A DNA stretch of 33,490 nucleotides from Allokutzneria sp. NRRL B-24872 (GCF_002155965.1 NZ_MUMH01000095.1:1-33490), one strand, 5' to 3'; counted from the stretch's first letter, positions 24,645-32,484 are shown. The notes: generated from the letters alone by a model not told the origin. Translations and numbers: made by a program.

Positions 24645-25606
24645 GGGCGCGCGTCGAGCTTGGTCGCGGTGTCGCCGAAGACGAAGGGGGTCGTTTCGCA
24701 CTCCTCGATGAAGTCGGCGGGGAAACCGCGCTCGAACTCCACCGCGGAGTCCAGCCGACGCGCAGCTTCCTCGGGGAGCGCGACACTGACGGAGGTCTCC
24801 GCGATCTGCTCGGCGTTGCGGGCTCCCACGAGCGGCAGTACCGAGGGCGACCGGTGCCTCAGCCACGCGAGTGCCACTTGGGACGGAGTCGCACCGATCT
24901 CCGCCGCGACCGAGCGGACCGCGTCGCGCGCCGCGTGATCGCGGGCGGAGAGCTTCGCGGGGTCGACGCGGCGGGACGCCGCACCGGAGAGCAGGCCCGA
25001 GGCGAGCGGGCTCCACGCGGTCACGCTCAGCCCGAGGGCTTCGGCCATCGGCAGCAGCTCTCGTTCGGCGTCGCGGCGCACCAGGTTGTACGGGATCTGC
25101 AGGCCGGAGAACGGCGTCCAGCCGCGCCACTCCGCGAGCGTGTTCGCGCGGCTCACCACCCAGGCGGGCGCGTCGGAGATCCCGACGTGGAGGATCTTGC
25201 CCGCGCGGACCTCGTCGTCCAGCGCGCGCATCGTCTCCTCCAGCGGCGTGTGGCGGTCCCAGATGTGGACCCAGTACACATCGATGTGGTCCGTGCGCAG
25301 CCGCTTCAGGCTCCGCTCCAGGGACAACCTCAGGTTCTTGCGGTGGTTGCCCGCGCCGTTCGGGTCGGCGGCGTCGCGCGACAACGTGTACTTCGTGCCG
25401 ATGACGAAGCGGTCGCGCTGCTCGATCGCCGCGCCCAGCAGGCTCTCGCTCTCCCCGTACGCCGAAGCCGTGTCGAGGAAGTTGCCGCCCGCGTCGGCGA
25501 ACGCGGCGATCGTCCGCCGCGCCTGGTCGAGATCGTCGAAGGTCATCGTGCCGAGCACGAGTTCGGACACGCGCAGGCCGGTCCGGCCGAACAGTCGGTA
25601 ACGCAT
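24641..25606 (-). CDS. Aldo/keto reductase
   Basis: This 321-aa NADPH-dependent oxidoreductase starts at ATG 25606. The TIM-barrel family marks are clear: RYRLFGRTGLRVSELVLGTM, catalytic D45 (NFLDTASAYG), Y50, K72 (VIGTKY) and H114 (YWVHIWD), and the cofactor region VTAWSPLASGLLSG followed by SVLPLVGARNAEQI. It belongs to the YajO/IolS-like branch often induced by stress; the true substrate is unknown. It converges on the amidase gene with a 4-bp overlap and has no operon partner. Confidence 0.93.
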   Translation of the reverse strand: MRYRLFGRTGLRVSELVLGTMTFDDLDQARRTIAAFADAGGNFLDTASAYGESESLLGAAIEQRDRFVIGTKYTLSRDAADPNGAGNHRKNLRLSLERSLKRLRTDHIDVYWVHIWDRHTPLEETMRALDDEVRAGKILHVGISDAPAWVVSRANTLAEWRGWTPFSGLQIPYNLVRRDAERELLPMAEALGLSVTAWSPLASGLLSGAASRRVDPAKLSARDHAARDAVRSVAAEIGATPSQVALAWLRHRSPSVLPLVGARNAEQIAETSVSVALPEEAARRLDSAVEFERGFPADFIEECETTPFVFGDTATKLDARP

Positions 25607-25831
25607 GCCGACAGCCTGCTTCCCCGCGCTCCGCCCAGGGAGGCCCTCTCAGGGACCCCCACCGCGCGCTTCGCCCGAGCCAAGCCCTTGGTCACTCCAC
25701 CGAATCGATGAGGCGGGGCGGCGCTGAACGAGGACTTTCGCTCGTCATCGCCAGCGAGCACCGCGCTCACGGCGCCAGCGCGGATAGCTTCGCCGCGCAA
25801 CCGAGCACAGAGCGCGATCGGGGGAGCACCG

Positions 25832-26191
25832 ATGCGGAAAGCACTGGCGACCGGCCTGGCGCTGGCGTTCGTGACCAGCGGGATCGTCACCGGAGGCGCG
25901 CACGCCGGCGAGGTCACGATCGCGGGCTACGAGACCTGCCCGGCGGGCAAGGTCTGCGTCTACGAGCGCTGGCACGGAACGGGGCCGCGCTGGGAGGTTC
26001 CCGGTTGCGGCTGGTGGGAGCTGCCGAGCTGGATCAGGAACGAGGTGTCGTCCGTGCGCACGCACGGCAACGCGATGCGCCTGCTCGACCTCGCCGACGG
26101 CACGATCGTCGGCAACGTCCGCGCGCACACCTCGACCAACCTCGCGTCCTGGGAGGACGACCGCGCCGACAAGGTCTACGTGGAGTGCTGA
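25832..26191 (+). CDS. Small secreted protein, peptidase inhibitor I36-like
   Basis: This 119-aa exported protein starts at ATG 25832 with GGGGGAG upstream. The signal peptide runs to about AHA at residue 25. The mature part has four cysteines (C36, C42, C59, C119), enough for two disulfides, and the pattern CPAGKVCVYERWHGTGP, resembling the Streptomyces metalloproteinase inhibitor-type (I36) and beta/gamma-crystallin-like small proteins. Function as a peptidase inhibitor is known for only a few members, so the name is by similarity. It ends 26 bp before the regulator gene. Confidence 0.75.
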   Translation: MRKALATGLALAFVTSGIVTGGAHAGEVTIAGYETCPAGKVCVYERWHGTGPRWEVPGCGWWELPSWIRNEVSSVRTHGNAMRLLDLADGTIVGNVRAHTSTNLASWEDDRADKVYVEC

Positions 26192-26205
26192 TCGGGGCGC
26201 GAACC

Positions 26206-26211
26206 TAGACT
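26206..26211 (+). promoter_or_regulatory. -10 element of the leaderless MmyB-like regulator
   Basis: TAGACT lies 6 nt before GTG 26218, which lacks a Shine-Dalgarno sequence. It supports that start and transcription independent of the small secreted-protein gene. Confidence 0.55.
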
Positions 26212-26217
26212 CGGGGT

Positions 26218-27045
26218 GTGGCGGACAACGCGCTGGGGGCCTTCCTGCGGGCCAGGCGGGAGAACACAGCGCCCACCGGCGCGGCACCAGGACCCCGCCG
26301 CACCCCGGGGCTGCGCCGCTCGGAACTGGCAGCGGCGGCCAACATCAGCGTGGAGTACCTGACCCGCCTGGAACGCGGGAGCGACCGCAGACCCTCCGCC
26401 CAGGTCCTCGGAGCGCTCGCGGACGCGCTGGGCCTCGGACCGGACGAGCGCGTGCACCTGCACCGCCTCGCCAAGATCGCGGACGGCGCGCTCTGCTGCC
26501 AGGCCACCGCGCCCGAGCCGCTGCGGCCGACGGTGCGCGCCCTGCTCGACCAGCTGGACCTGGCCTTCGTCGCGGCGGCGCACGGCGATCTGCTGGCGTG
26601 CAGCGACGGCTTCGGCGAACTCGCGAGCGCGGTGGGACTCCGGCCCAATGGGAACTTCGTCCGGTTCGTGTTCACCGATCCCCGGGCGCGCGCGTGCTTC
26701 CCCGACTGGGACCGCGTCGCCGACGGGCAAGCCGCCGCCCTGCGCGCGGCCGCCGATCTCGGCGACGCCCACGCCGCGGCCCTCGCCGAAGAGTTGTCGA
26801 TCACGGCGGGCGCGGAGTTCAGCCGCCGCCACGCCGACGCGGGCGCGCTCCCGGAGCTGACCGGGGTCCAGCGGTGGCACCACCCGGAGCGCGGAGAACT
26901 CCGCCTGGCCTACGAGAACCTGGTCCTGCCCGGTACCGAGGACCAGCGCCTGGTGGTCTACGTGAACCCAGGCGAACACCCCGTGGGCGAGATCACTTCC
27001 CCGCCGGGGCACCGCGACTCGGTACCGGGGCCCACCATGACCTAG
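26218..27045 (+). CDS. XRE-type regulator with MmyB-like ligand domain
   Basis: This 275-aa transcription factor starts at GTG 26218. The helix-turn-helix is GLRRSELAAAANISVEYLTRLERG (about residues 31-54), followed by PSAQVLGALADALGL. Residues about 100-265 match the MmyB-like ligand-binding domain (LLACSDGFGELAS, NFVRFVFTDPRARACFPDW, ELTGVQRWHHPERGELRLAYENL). Members of this group bind lipid-like or unknown ligands. It lies 56 bp upstream of the polyamine operon on the same strand, so it may control that operon or be co-transcribed with it. Related regulators often control an oxidoreductase next door, which is not the case here. Confidence 0.9.
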   Translation: MADNALGAFLRARRENTAPTGAAPGPRRTPGLRRSELAAAANISVEYLTRLERGSDRRPSAQVLGALADALGLGPDERVHLHRLAKIADGALCCQATAPEPLRPTVRALLDQLDLAFVAAAHGDLLACSDGFGELASAVGLRPNGNFVRFVFTDPRARACFPDWDRVADGQAAALRAAADLGDAHAAALAEELSITAGAEFSRRHADAGALPELTGVQRWHHPERGELRLAYENLVLPGTEDQRLVVYVNPGEHPVGEITSPPGHRDSVPGPTMT

Positions 27046-27101
27046 AGTTCTCCGGCGGCGCGGCCTGTCCTCGCCCGAGTGACGGGAGATCAACAAGCGG
27101 A

Positions 27102-28283
27102 ATGTCCGAGAGCCTTGCCACCGCGGTAGCTGCGGAGACGACGAACGACCCCAGTGCCCGCATCAGGCGTTTCCTGGACACCCACCGCCCGCCGACCCCC
27201 TGCCTGGTCCTCGATCTCGACGTGGTCGAGCACAACTACCGGAAGCTGCGCGCCGCGCTGCCGGACGCGCGGATCTTCTACGCCGTCAAGGCGAACCCGC
27301 ACCCCGAGGTCGTCCGCCTGCTCGTCGAACTCGGCGCGTGCTTCGACGTCGCCAGCACCGGCGAGATCGACCTGTGCCTGGCCCAGGGCGCGGCGCCGGA
27401 GACGATCTCCTACGGCAACACCATCAAGAAGGCCGCCGACATCGCCTACGCCTTCGCGCGCGGCGTCCGGCTCTTCGTGCTGGACAGCGCCCAGGACGTG
27501 CGGCACCTCGCCGAGCACGCGCCCGGCGCCTCGGTGTTCTGCCGCGTGCTGGTGGAGGCGGACGGCGCGCGCACGCCCTTCGGCAAGAAGTTCGGCTGCG
27601 CCCCGGAGATGGCGGTGGACCTGCTGCGCGAGGCGGGGGAACTCGGTCTCACCGTGTACGGCGTCTCCTTCCACGTGGGATCGCAGCACGTCGACCCCGC
27701 CGCGTGGGAGCTGGGCATCACCCGCGCAGCGCAGATCGCCGCGGCCGGGGTCCCGGTCGGTCTGGTGAACCTCGGCGGGGGTTTCCCGTCGGTCTACACC
27801 GAGGCGGTGCCCGCGCTCACCGAGTACGCCGCGGTGATCGAGCGCGCGCTGGACCGGCACTTCCCCGGCGCTCGGCCTGACCTGATCATCGAGCCGGGCC
27901 GCGCCCTCGTCGGCGACGCCGGGATGATCCGCTCCGAGGTCGTGCTGGTCTCCAAGAAGTCCGCCGAGGACACCCACCGCTGGGTCTACCTCGACGTCGG
28001 CCGCTACAACGGCATGGCGGAGTGCGAGGGCGAGGCGATCGCCTACGAGCTGCGCACCGAGCACGACGGCGGAGCGGACGGGCCCGTGGTCATCGCGGGG
28101 CCGACCTGCGACGGCGACGACGTGCTCTACCAGCGCACCGCATATCGCTTGCCGCTCGCGCTCGCGGCGGGCGACCATGTCGACATCCCGTGCACCGGCG
28201 CCTACACGGCGAGCTATTCCTCGGTGTCCTTCAACGGTTTTCCGTCCCTGACGACGCATGTCATCGGGGCGAAGCAGAGCTAG
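27102..28283 (+). CDS. Type III PLP-dependent ornithine/lysine decarboxylase
   Basis: This 393-aa alanine-racemase-fold decarboxylase starts at ATG 27102. GGGAGA lies rather far upstream (about 12 nt) and AGCGGA directly before the start. K63 in FYAVKANPHPE should carry PLP. Other marks are FDVASTGEI, VYGVSFHVGSQ, LVNLGGGFPS, IIEPGRALVG (phosphate grip) and GPTCDGDDVLYQ, whose Cys and Asp are the cross-subunit active-site residues in ornithine decarboxylase. The product would be putrescine, or cadaverine if lysine is used; the sequence does not settle this. Next to it are the AdoMet decarboxylase and aminopropyltransferase genes, which complete a spermidine-type pathway. Confidence 0.92.
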   Translation: MSESLATAVAAETTNDPSARIRRFLDTHRPPTPCLVLDLDVVEHNYRKLRAALPDARIFYAVKANPHPEVVRLLVELGACFDVASTGEIDLCLAQGAAPETISYGNTIKKAADIAYAFARGVRLFVLDSAQDVRHLAEHAPGASVFCRVLVEADGARTPFGKKFGCAPEMAVDLLREAGELGLTVYGVSFHVGSQHVDPAAWELGITRAAQIAAAGVPVGLVNLGGGFPSVYTEAVPALTEYAAVIERALDRHFPGARPDLIIEPGRALVGDAGMIRSEVVLVSKKSAEDTHRWVYLDVGRYNGMAECEGEAIAYELRTEHDGGADGPVVIAGPTCDGDDVLYQRTAYRLPLALAAGDHVDIPCTGAYTASYSSVSFNGFPSLTTHVIGAKQS

Positions 28284-28326
28284 CTCCAGCCGGAGTCCGC
28301 TGGGAGATTTCAGGGAGGTTGAGTAG

Positions 28327-28725
28327 GTGTCCACTGTCTCAGGACCGGTGCAGACACAGGTCCCCGTCGTGGGTCTGTTCACCGGGCAGCACGTCCTCGC
28401 GGAGTTCGCGGGGATCGAGGCTTCGCTGCTCGACGACGAGCTCTTCCTGCGCCGAACCCTGGAGCACGTGCTGGACCAGGCCGGCGCGACCGTGTGCGAG
28501 GTCTCCTCGAAGCAGTTCGAGCCGCAGGGCGTGACCGTGCTGGCGCTGCTGTCGGAGTCGCACGCCTCCATCCACACCTATCCCGAGATCGGGGCGCTGT
28601 TCGTGGACGTGTTCACCTGCGGCGACCGGGCCCAGCCCGAGCTCGCCGTCCGCCTGCTCGCCGAAGCCCTCGGCGCGGCGACCGTTCAGACCAAGACCAT
28701 TCACCGCGGTTGGGAGACGAGTTGA
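28327..28725 (+). CDS. speD: S-adenosylmethionine decarboxylase proenzyme
   Basis: This 132-aa bacterial class 1B proenzyme starts at GTG 28327, following GGAGG. It cleaves itself between E77 and S78 in LLSESHASIHTYPE, leaving a pyruvoyl cofactor on the new N-terminus. H83 (IHTYPE) and C98 (DVFTCGD) are the conserved processing and catalytic residues. It makes decarboxylated AdoMet, the aminopropyl donor for the next enzyme. The gene overlaps the next start by 4 bases (TTGA), so the pair is translationally coupled. Length and motifs are standard. Confidence 0.94.
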   Translation: MSTVSGPVQTQVPVVGLFTGQHVLAEFAGIEASLLDDELFLRRTLEHVLDQAGATVCEVSSKQFEPQGVTVLALLSESHASIHTYPEIGALFVDVFTCGDRAQPELAVRLLAEALGAATVQTKTIHRGWETS

Positions 28726-29594
28726 GCACCATCACCGGCGAGGGCCGCTGGATCACCGAGCCGCTTGCCGAGGGCATGGTCCGGCAGTGGCGCCTCGACG
28801 ACGTCATCTGGGAGGGCGACACCGCCTTCCAGCACGTCGTCATCGGCAAGACCTCGCAGGGCGTGTCGCTGTTCTGCGACAACGACCGGCAGAGCACCGA
28901 GTTCAGCCAGCTGACCTACCACGAGGCGCTGATGGTCCCCGGCCTGCTGCTGGCGGACAAGGTCGAGCGCGTGCTCGTCGTCGGCTCCAGCGAGGGCGTC
29001 GTGTGCCACATGGCGGTCGCGGCGGGCGCGACCCGCGTGGACCACGTGGACATCGACGAGGAGTGCGTGCGCGCCTGCGCCCGCCACCTGCCCTACGGCT
29101 ACACGCCGGAGCAGGTCGACGCGGCGGTCGCCGGTGACGGGCCGATCAAGCTGCACCTCACCGACGGCTGGCAGTTCCTGGTCGACGCGGTCGCGGCGGG
29201 CGAGAAGTACGACGTGGTCTTGGTGGACCTTCCGGATGAGCGCGAAGAGTTCGCCCAGCACAACCGCCTGTACGAGTCGGAGTTCCTGCGCATGGCGCAC
29301 TCCGTGCTCGCCCCCGGCGGCGTGGTGATCTGCCAGGCGGGCTGCCAGACGATGTGGCGCAACGCCACGCTGATCCGCTCCTGGCAGCGCTTCGGCGAGG
29401 TCTTCGACACCGTCGCCTACTACGGCTCCGACGAGCACGAGTGGGCCTACCTGTTCGGCCGCGCCGACGCCGTCGCGGACCCGACCGAGAAGATGATCTC
29501 CGCGCTGCCGTCCTGCGGCTACCGCCCGGAGACCGTCGACGCGGACGCGCTGCGCGGCAACACCGTGCCGCCGTTCCTGGTCCGCACCGCGTAA
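28722..29594 (+). CDS. speE: Spermidine synthase-like aminopropyltransferase, divergent
   Basis: This has 290 aa from TTG 28722 (GGGAGAC 4-9 nt upstream), overlapping the speD stop. The order of motifs is that of spermidine synthase: LTYHEALMVPGLL, the AdoMet loop, an acidic ribose-binding residue (HVDIDEECVRAC), LTDGWQFL, and VLVDLPDEREE, where the catalytic Asp is expected. The AdoMet loop reads VVGSSEGVVCHMA instead of the usual GGGDGG, and the Asp motif lacks the common Pro following it. The methyltransferase-like fold is kept. It could transfer aminopropyl to putrescine, cadaverine or another amine. A strong terminator follows. Confidence 0.85.
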   Translation: MSTITGEGRWITEPLAEGMVRQWRLDDVIWEGDTAFQHVVIGKTSQGVSLFCDNDRQSTEFSQLTYHEALMVPGLLLADKVERVLVVGSSEGVVCHMAVAAGATRVDHVDIDEECVRACARHLPYGYTPEQVDAAVAGDGPIKLHLTDGWQFLVDAVAAGEKYDVVLVDLPDEREEFAQHNRLYESEFLRMAHSVLAPGGVVICQAGCQTMWRNATLIRSWQRFGEVFDTVAYYGSDEHEWAYLFGRADAVADPTEKMISALPSCGYRPETVDADALRGNTVPPFLVRTA

Positions 29595-29604
29595 GCAGGT
29601 TTCG

Positions 29605-29643
29605 GGTCCCCCCGCAGCGTCGAAGCTTCGATGCGGGGGGACC
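29605..29643 (+). terminator. Terminator of the polyamine operon
   Basis: GGTCCCCCCGCA (29605-29616) pairs perfectly with TGCGGGGGGACC (29632-29643). The 15-nt loop contains the palindrome TCGAAGCTTCGA, which can fold into a second small stem. It starts 10 nt after the stop of the aminopropyltransferase gene. Confidence 0.85.
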
Positions 29644-29677
29644 TCACACCACGGCAGCCGGTCGGCGCTGCGCCGTT

Positions 29678-29683
29678 TAGGGT
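29678..29683 (+). promoter_or_regulatory. -10 element of the leaderless GT87 transcript
   Basis: TAGGGT lies 7 nt before ATG 29691. There is no ribosome-binding site of usual spacing, so a leaderless mRNA is likely. Confidence 0.5.
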
Positions 29684-29690
29684 AGGGGCC

Positions 29691-30959
29691 ATGTCCTCAG
29701 CGGTCGCGTCCTCCTCGGCGCAGCCTGGCAACACTCGTGACCTGCGACTTCCAGGCTGGCTCCGCGCGGTGGCGCCGCTGGTGCTGCTGGCCGCGCTCGC
29801 CGCCTACGCGGTCACCGCCGCGGTCTGGCCCGGCCACCTGATCATGATCGACGTGCAGGTGTACGCGGCGGGCGGCGACTTCGTGCTCAGCGGGCGCCCG
29901 CTGTACGAGAAGCCGGTGCTGCACGCGCTGGAGTTCACCTACACGCCGTTCGCGGCGCTGGTGTTCACACCGCTGGCCTTCCTGCCGCTGTGGCTGCTCA
30001 AAGCCCTGTCCCTGCTGGCGAACCTGGGGCTGCTGTTCTCCGCGATCTGGATCGCCTTCCGCAGGCTCGGCTACACCGCCAACCGCAACCTGGTGTTCCT
30101 CGGCGTGCTGCTGACCGGCCCGCTGTTCTGGCTGGAGGCGGTGCGCACCACGTTCTGGCTCGGCCAGATCAACCTCCTGCTCATGGTGATCCTGCTGGTG
30201 GACCTGACCAGCAGGGCCGGAAACCGGTGGCAGGGCGTGGGAGTCGGGATCGCGGCGGGCATCAAGCTCACCCCCGCGATCTTCATCGTCTACCTCCTGA
30301 TCACCGGCCGCTTCCGCGCGGCGGGCGTGGCCACCGCGACCTTCCTCGGCACGATCGGCCTCGGTTTCCTGCTGATCCCCCGGGACGCGCTGAAGTACTG
30401 GACCGGCACCTTCTTCACCTCGGGTCGCGTCGGGCCGACGATCTGGCCGAGCAACCAGTCGCTGCGCGGCATGATCGCCCGCTTCTTCGGCACCAACGAG
30501 CCGCCCGCGCTGCCGTGGCTGCTCGTGGCCGGGGTGTGCGGCGTCGTCGGCCTCGGCCTCGCGGCGCTGGTCGCCAAGCGCGGCAACGAACTCCTCGGCG
30601 CCACCCTGTGCGGACTGACCGGCACGATGGTCTCGCCGTTCTCGTGGTGCCACCACTGGGTGTGGTTCGTGCCGCTGGCGGTGTACCTGTGCGTGCTCGG
30701 GCTGCGGTACCGGGACAAGCTCGCGTGGGGCGTGCTCGCCGCCGTGTACCTGCTCGGTTTCTCGTGGTTCGGCAAGGCGTTGAAGCCCGGTGAGCTCGGC
30801 CCACCCGACACCGGGCTGTTCCTCGTCGAGGCTCCGACGTGGTTGGAACCCTTGACGCGCAACGCTTATCTGCTCGCGTTCGTGATCGTGGTGGCCTTCG
30901 TGGCTACCCGTCGAGCAGGGCAGGAGCAAGTTCCCGGAGCTGTTCCCGCACCGAGCTGA
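29691..30959 (+). CDS. Membrane glycosyltransferase, GT87 (DUF2029) type
   Basis: This polytopic membrane enzyme has 422 aa from ATG 29691. About ten hydrophobic helices are seen. After the first helix, IDVQVYAAGGDFVLSGRPLY carries the acidic residue and loop typical of GT-C polyprenol-phosphate sugar transferases. EFTYTPFAALVFTPLAF, FWLGQINLLLMVILL, GIAAGIKLTPAIF and SPFSWCHHWVWF are GT87 marks. GT87 members in actinobacteria move mannose or arabinofuranose from decaprenyl-phosphate donors onto cell-envelope glycans such as lipomannan, arabinan and PIMs. Which sugar is moved here cannot be told. Its last 56 bp overlap the 3' end of the convergent LLM oxidoreductase gene. Confidence 0.88.
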   Translation: MSSAVASSSAQPGNTRDLRLPGWLRAVAPLVLLAALAAYAVTAAVWPGHLIMIDVQVYAAGGDFVLSGRPLYEKPVLHALEFTYTPFAALVFTPLAFLPLWLLKALSLLANLGLLFSAIWIAFRRLGYTANRNLVFLGVLLTGPLFWLEAVRTTFWLGQINLLLMVILLVDLTSRAGNRWQGVGVGIAAGIKLTPAIFIVYLLITGRFRAAGVATATFLGTIGLGFLLIPRDALKYWTGTFFTSGRVGPTIWPSNQSLRGMIARFFGTNEPPALPWLLVAGVCGVVGLGLAALVAKRGNELLGATLCGLTGTMVSPFSWCHHWVWFVPLAVYLCVLGLRYRDKLAWGVLAAVYLLGFSWFGKALKPGELGPPDTGLFLVEAPTWLEPLTRNAYLLAFVIVVAFVATRRAGQEQVPGAVPAPS

Positions 30960-31779
30960 ACCCGCCGAGCGCCTGGATCGCGACGTGGCTCGCGCCCGCG
31001 TCCAGGTGCTCGGTGACCCGTGCGCGGATCGCGTCGGCGTCGCCCCACGCGACAACGGCGTCCACCAGCCGGTCACTGCCCGCACCGTCCACATCGGACT
31101 CGTCGAAACCGAGCCACAGCAACGCGTTCACGTAGTTCGGCATCGACAGGTACACCGCCGTGTGCTCGCGCGCGATGGCCCTGGCGCGCACCGGATCGGT
31201 CTCCAGCACGACCGCCTGCTCCGCCGCGAGGATCGGGGCCGCGCCCAGGACCGCTCGTGCGCGCTCGGAGTGCGACGGCGGCATGAAGTACGAGTGCGCG
31301 CCGTCAGCGCGGTCGCGGGAGAGCTCCAACATCTTGGGGCGCAAGGCCGCCAGCACCCGAGGCGTGGGCTTCGCCGGTGCGGCGGCGGTGAAGTCGGTGG
31401 CCTCCATCGCGTCGAGGTAGGCGCGCATTGTGGCAACGGGCTTGCCGTAGCCGTGGCCGCGCTCGGCGACCTCGGCCAGGTGGCTGATGCCGAGCCCGTG
31501 CAGGAAGCGCCCGGGGAACGCCTCCGCCAGCGTGTCACCGCCCGCGCGCATCGCCGTGGCGTCGCGCGCCCAGATGTTGGAGATGCCCGTGGCCACCGCG
31601 ATCCGTTGGGTGGCACCGAGAAGCATCGCCGCGTTGCTCAGCGACTCCTTGCCGGTGACCGCCTCGCCGAACCAGAGCGCGCCGTAGCCCAGCTCCTCGG
31701 CCTCGGTGGCCAACGTCCTGGCGTCCTTCGCCGATCCCCACACGAAGACCGTCGACCAGATCCCCACTCGCCCCAGCAT
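30904..31779 (-). CDS. LLM-class F420-dependent oxidoreductase
   Basis: This 291-aa luciferase-like monooxygenase-fold enzyme starts at ATG 31779, with GGAGGA about 4 nt upstream; the in-frame TTG at 31791 lies across that site. Marks are GRVGIWSTVFVWG, ELGYGALWFGEAV, RIAVATGISNIWARD, LHGLGISH and SHVAIQALGG. Such enzymes use F420 (sometimes FMN) to reduce or oxidise varied substrates. The 3' end overlaps that of the GT87 gene by 56 bp. The upstream region has a 16-bp palindrome repeated before the TetR gene, which suggests it is the TetR target and induced by a small lipophilic or aromatic compound. Confidence 0.92.
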   Translation of the reverse strand: MLGRVGIWSTVFVWGSAKDARTLATEAEELGYGALWFGEAVTGKESLSNAAMLLGATQRIAVATGISNIWARDATAMRAGGDTLAEAFPGRFLHGLGISHLAEVAERGHGYGKPVATMRAYLDAMEATDFTAAAPAKPTPRVLAALRPKMLELSRDRADGAHSYFMPPSHSERARAVLGAAPILAAEQAVVLETDPVRARAIAREHTAVYLSMPNYVNALLWLGFDESDVDGAGSDRLVDAVVAWGDADAIRARVTEHLDAGASHVAIQALGGFSSVREQLRELAPALLDG

Positions 31780-31794
31780 GCTGTCCTCCAAATA

Positions 31795-31810
31795 ATGACT
31801 GATCGGTCAT
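31795..31810. promoter_or_regulatory. TetR operator upstream of the LLM gene
   Basis: ATGACTGATCGGTCAT is a near-perfect palindrome (ATGAC...GTCAT). It matches the site at 32453-32468 in 14 of 16 positions. It lies 16 bp before the start codon of the LLM gene, between a weak TTGCCG and an AT-rich -10 zone on the minus strand. Confidence 0.8.
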
Positions 31811-31837
31811 GAATTGCGGCAAAAAAAAGACGGCCGG
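31811..31837 (-). terminator. Possible T-tract terminator of the TetR gene
   Basis: On the minus strand, right after the TetR stop, a short self-complementary GC stretch (ACCGGCCGTC) is followed by eight T residues (31823-31830). A T-tract of this length stands out in this GC-rich window. The stem is short, so termination may be partial and allow read-through into the LLM gene. Confidence 0.4.
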
Positions 31838-32440
31838 TCACCGCAGCGCGCGCATCGAGGCTTCGGCGGCCTCGGTGAGCTGACGCGGGTCCGACGCGAC
31901 GCGACCGAGCTGCCACAGGCCCTCGATCACCGTGCCCACGAAGCGCGCGAACGCCCTCGGTGGCGAGGCCGTGGTCTGGCCCTGCGCGCGAGCCAGTTCC
32001 AGCACCTCGGTCAGCCGGTCCTCGCGCCAGCGGTGGTGCCCGGCGATGATCCCCGCGACCTGCTCGTCGCCCGGAAGCATCTCCAGCGTCGTGTTGGCCA
32101 GCAGGCAACCACGGCACTCGCCCATGCGCTCAGCGGCTTTCGCTGCCTGCCGGAGCAGGACGGCGTGGATGCCGTCCAGGGGAGTGGCCGCGCTCGACAG
32201 GTCCGCGTCCAGCGTCTCCGCGGCGAGCCGCGCGTGCCTGCGCAGTGCCGCGAGGAACAGCCGGTGCTTGTCGCCGAACGCGCCGTAGAGGCTCCCGCGG
32301 TGCAGGCCGGTCGCCGTGGTCAGATCGGTCAGCGAGGTCGCGTGGTAGCCGCGCAGCAGGAACGCGTCGCCGGCGGCGTCGAGCACCGCGTCCTCGTCGA
32401 ACTCGCGAGGACGACCGGGACCCGTGCGCACCGTCGTCAT
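31838..32440 (-). CDS. TetR-family repressor
   Basis: This 200-aa repressor starts at ATG 32440. The N-terminal helix-turn-helix is ATSLTDLTTATGLHRGSLYGAF, preceded by AGDAFLLRGYH. The C-terminal helical domain (ECRGCLLANTTLEMLP) is like the TetR_C_16/NemR-type ligand domain, with cysteines C108 and C111 that could sense electrophiles. Near-identical 16-bp palindromes lie in its own promoter and before the LLM gene 59 bp downstream, so autoregulation and control of LLM are likely. The promoter gives a leaderless or nearly leaderless mRNA. Confidence 0.92.
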   Translation of the reverse strand: MTTVRTGPGRPREFDEDAVLDAAGDAFLLRGYHATSLTDLTTATGLHRGSLYGAFGDKHRLFLAALRRHARLAAETLDADLSSAATPLDGIHAVLLRQAAKAAERMGECRGCLLANTTLEMLPGDEQVAGIIAGHHRWREDRLTEVLELARAQGQTTASPPRAFARFVGTVIEGLWQLGRVASDPRQLTEAAEASMRALR

Positions 32441-32447
32441 GCCACCG

Positions 32448-32477
32448 AGTTTATGACTGCCCGGTCATTATTTGCAA
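32448..32477 (-). promoter_or_regulatory. Promoter of the TetR gene
   Basis: Minus strand: TTGCAA (32477-32472), an 18-bp spacer and TAAACT (32453-32448), with the ATG 7 nt further on. The TetR operator fills the spacer and touches the -10, so binding would block RNA polymerase. Confidence 0.7.
32453..32468. promoter_or_regulatory. TetR operator in the TetR promoter
   Basis: ATGACTGCCCGGTCAT has the same arms (ATGACTG / CGGTCAT) as the site at 31795-31810 and differs at two central bases. It lies between the -35 and -10 of the TetR gene. Confidence 0.8.
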
Positions 32478-32484
32478 GGCGGGG

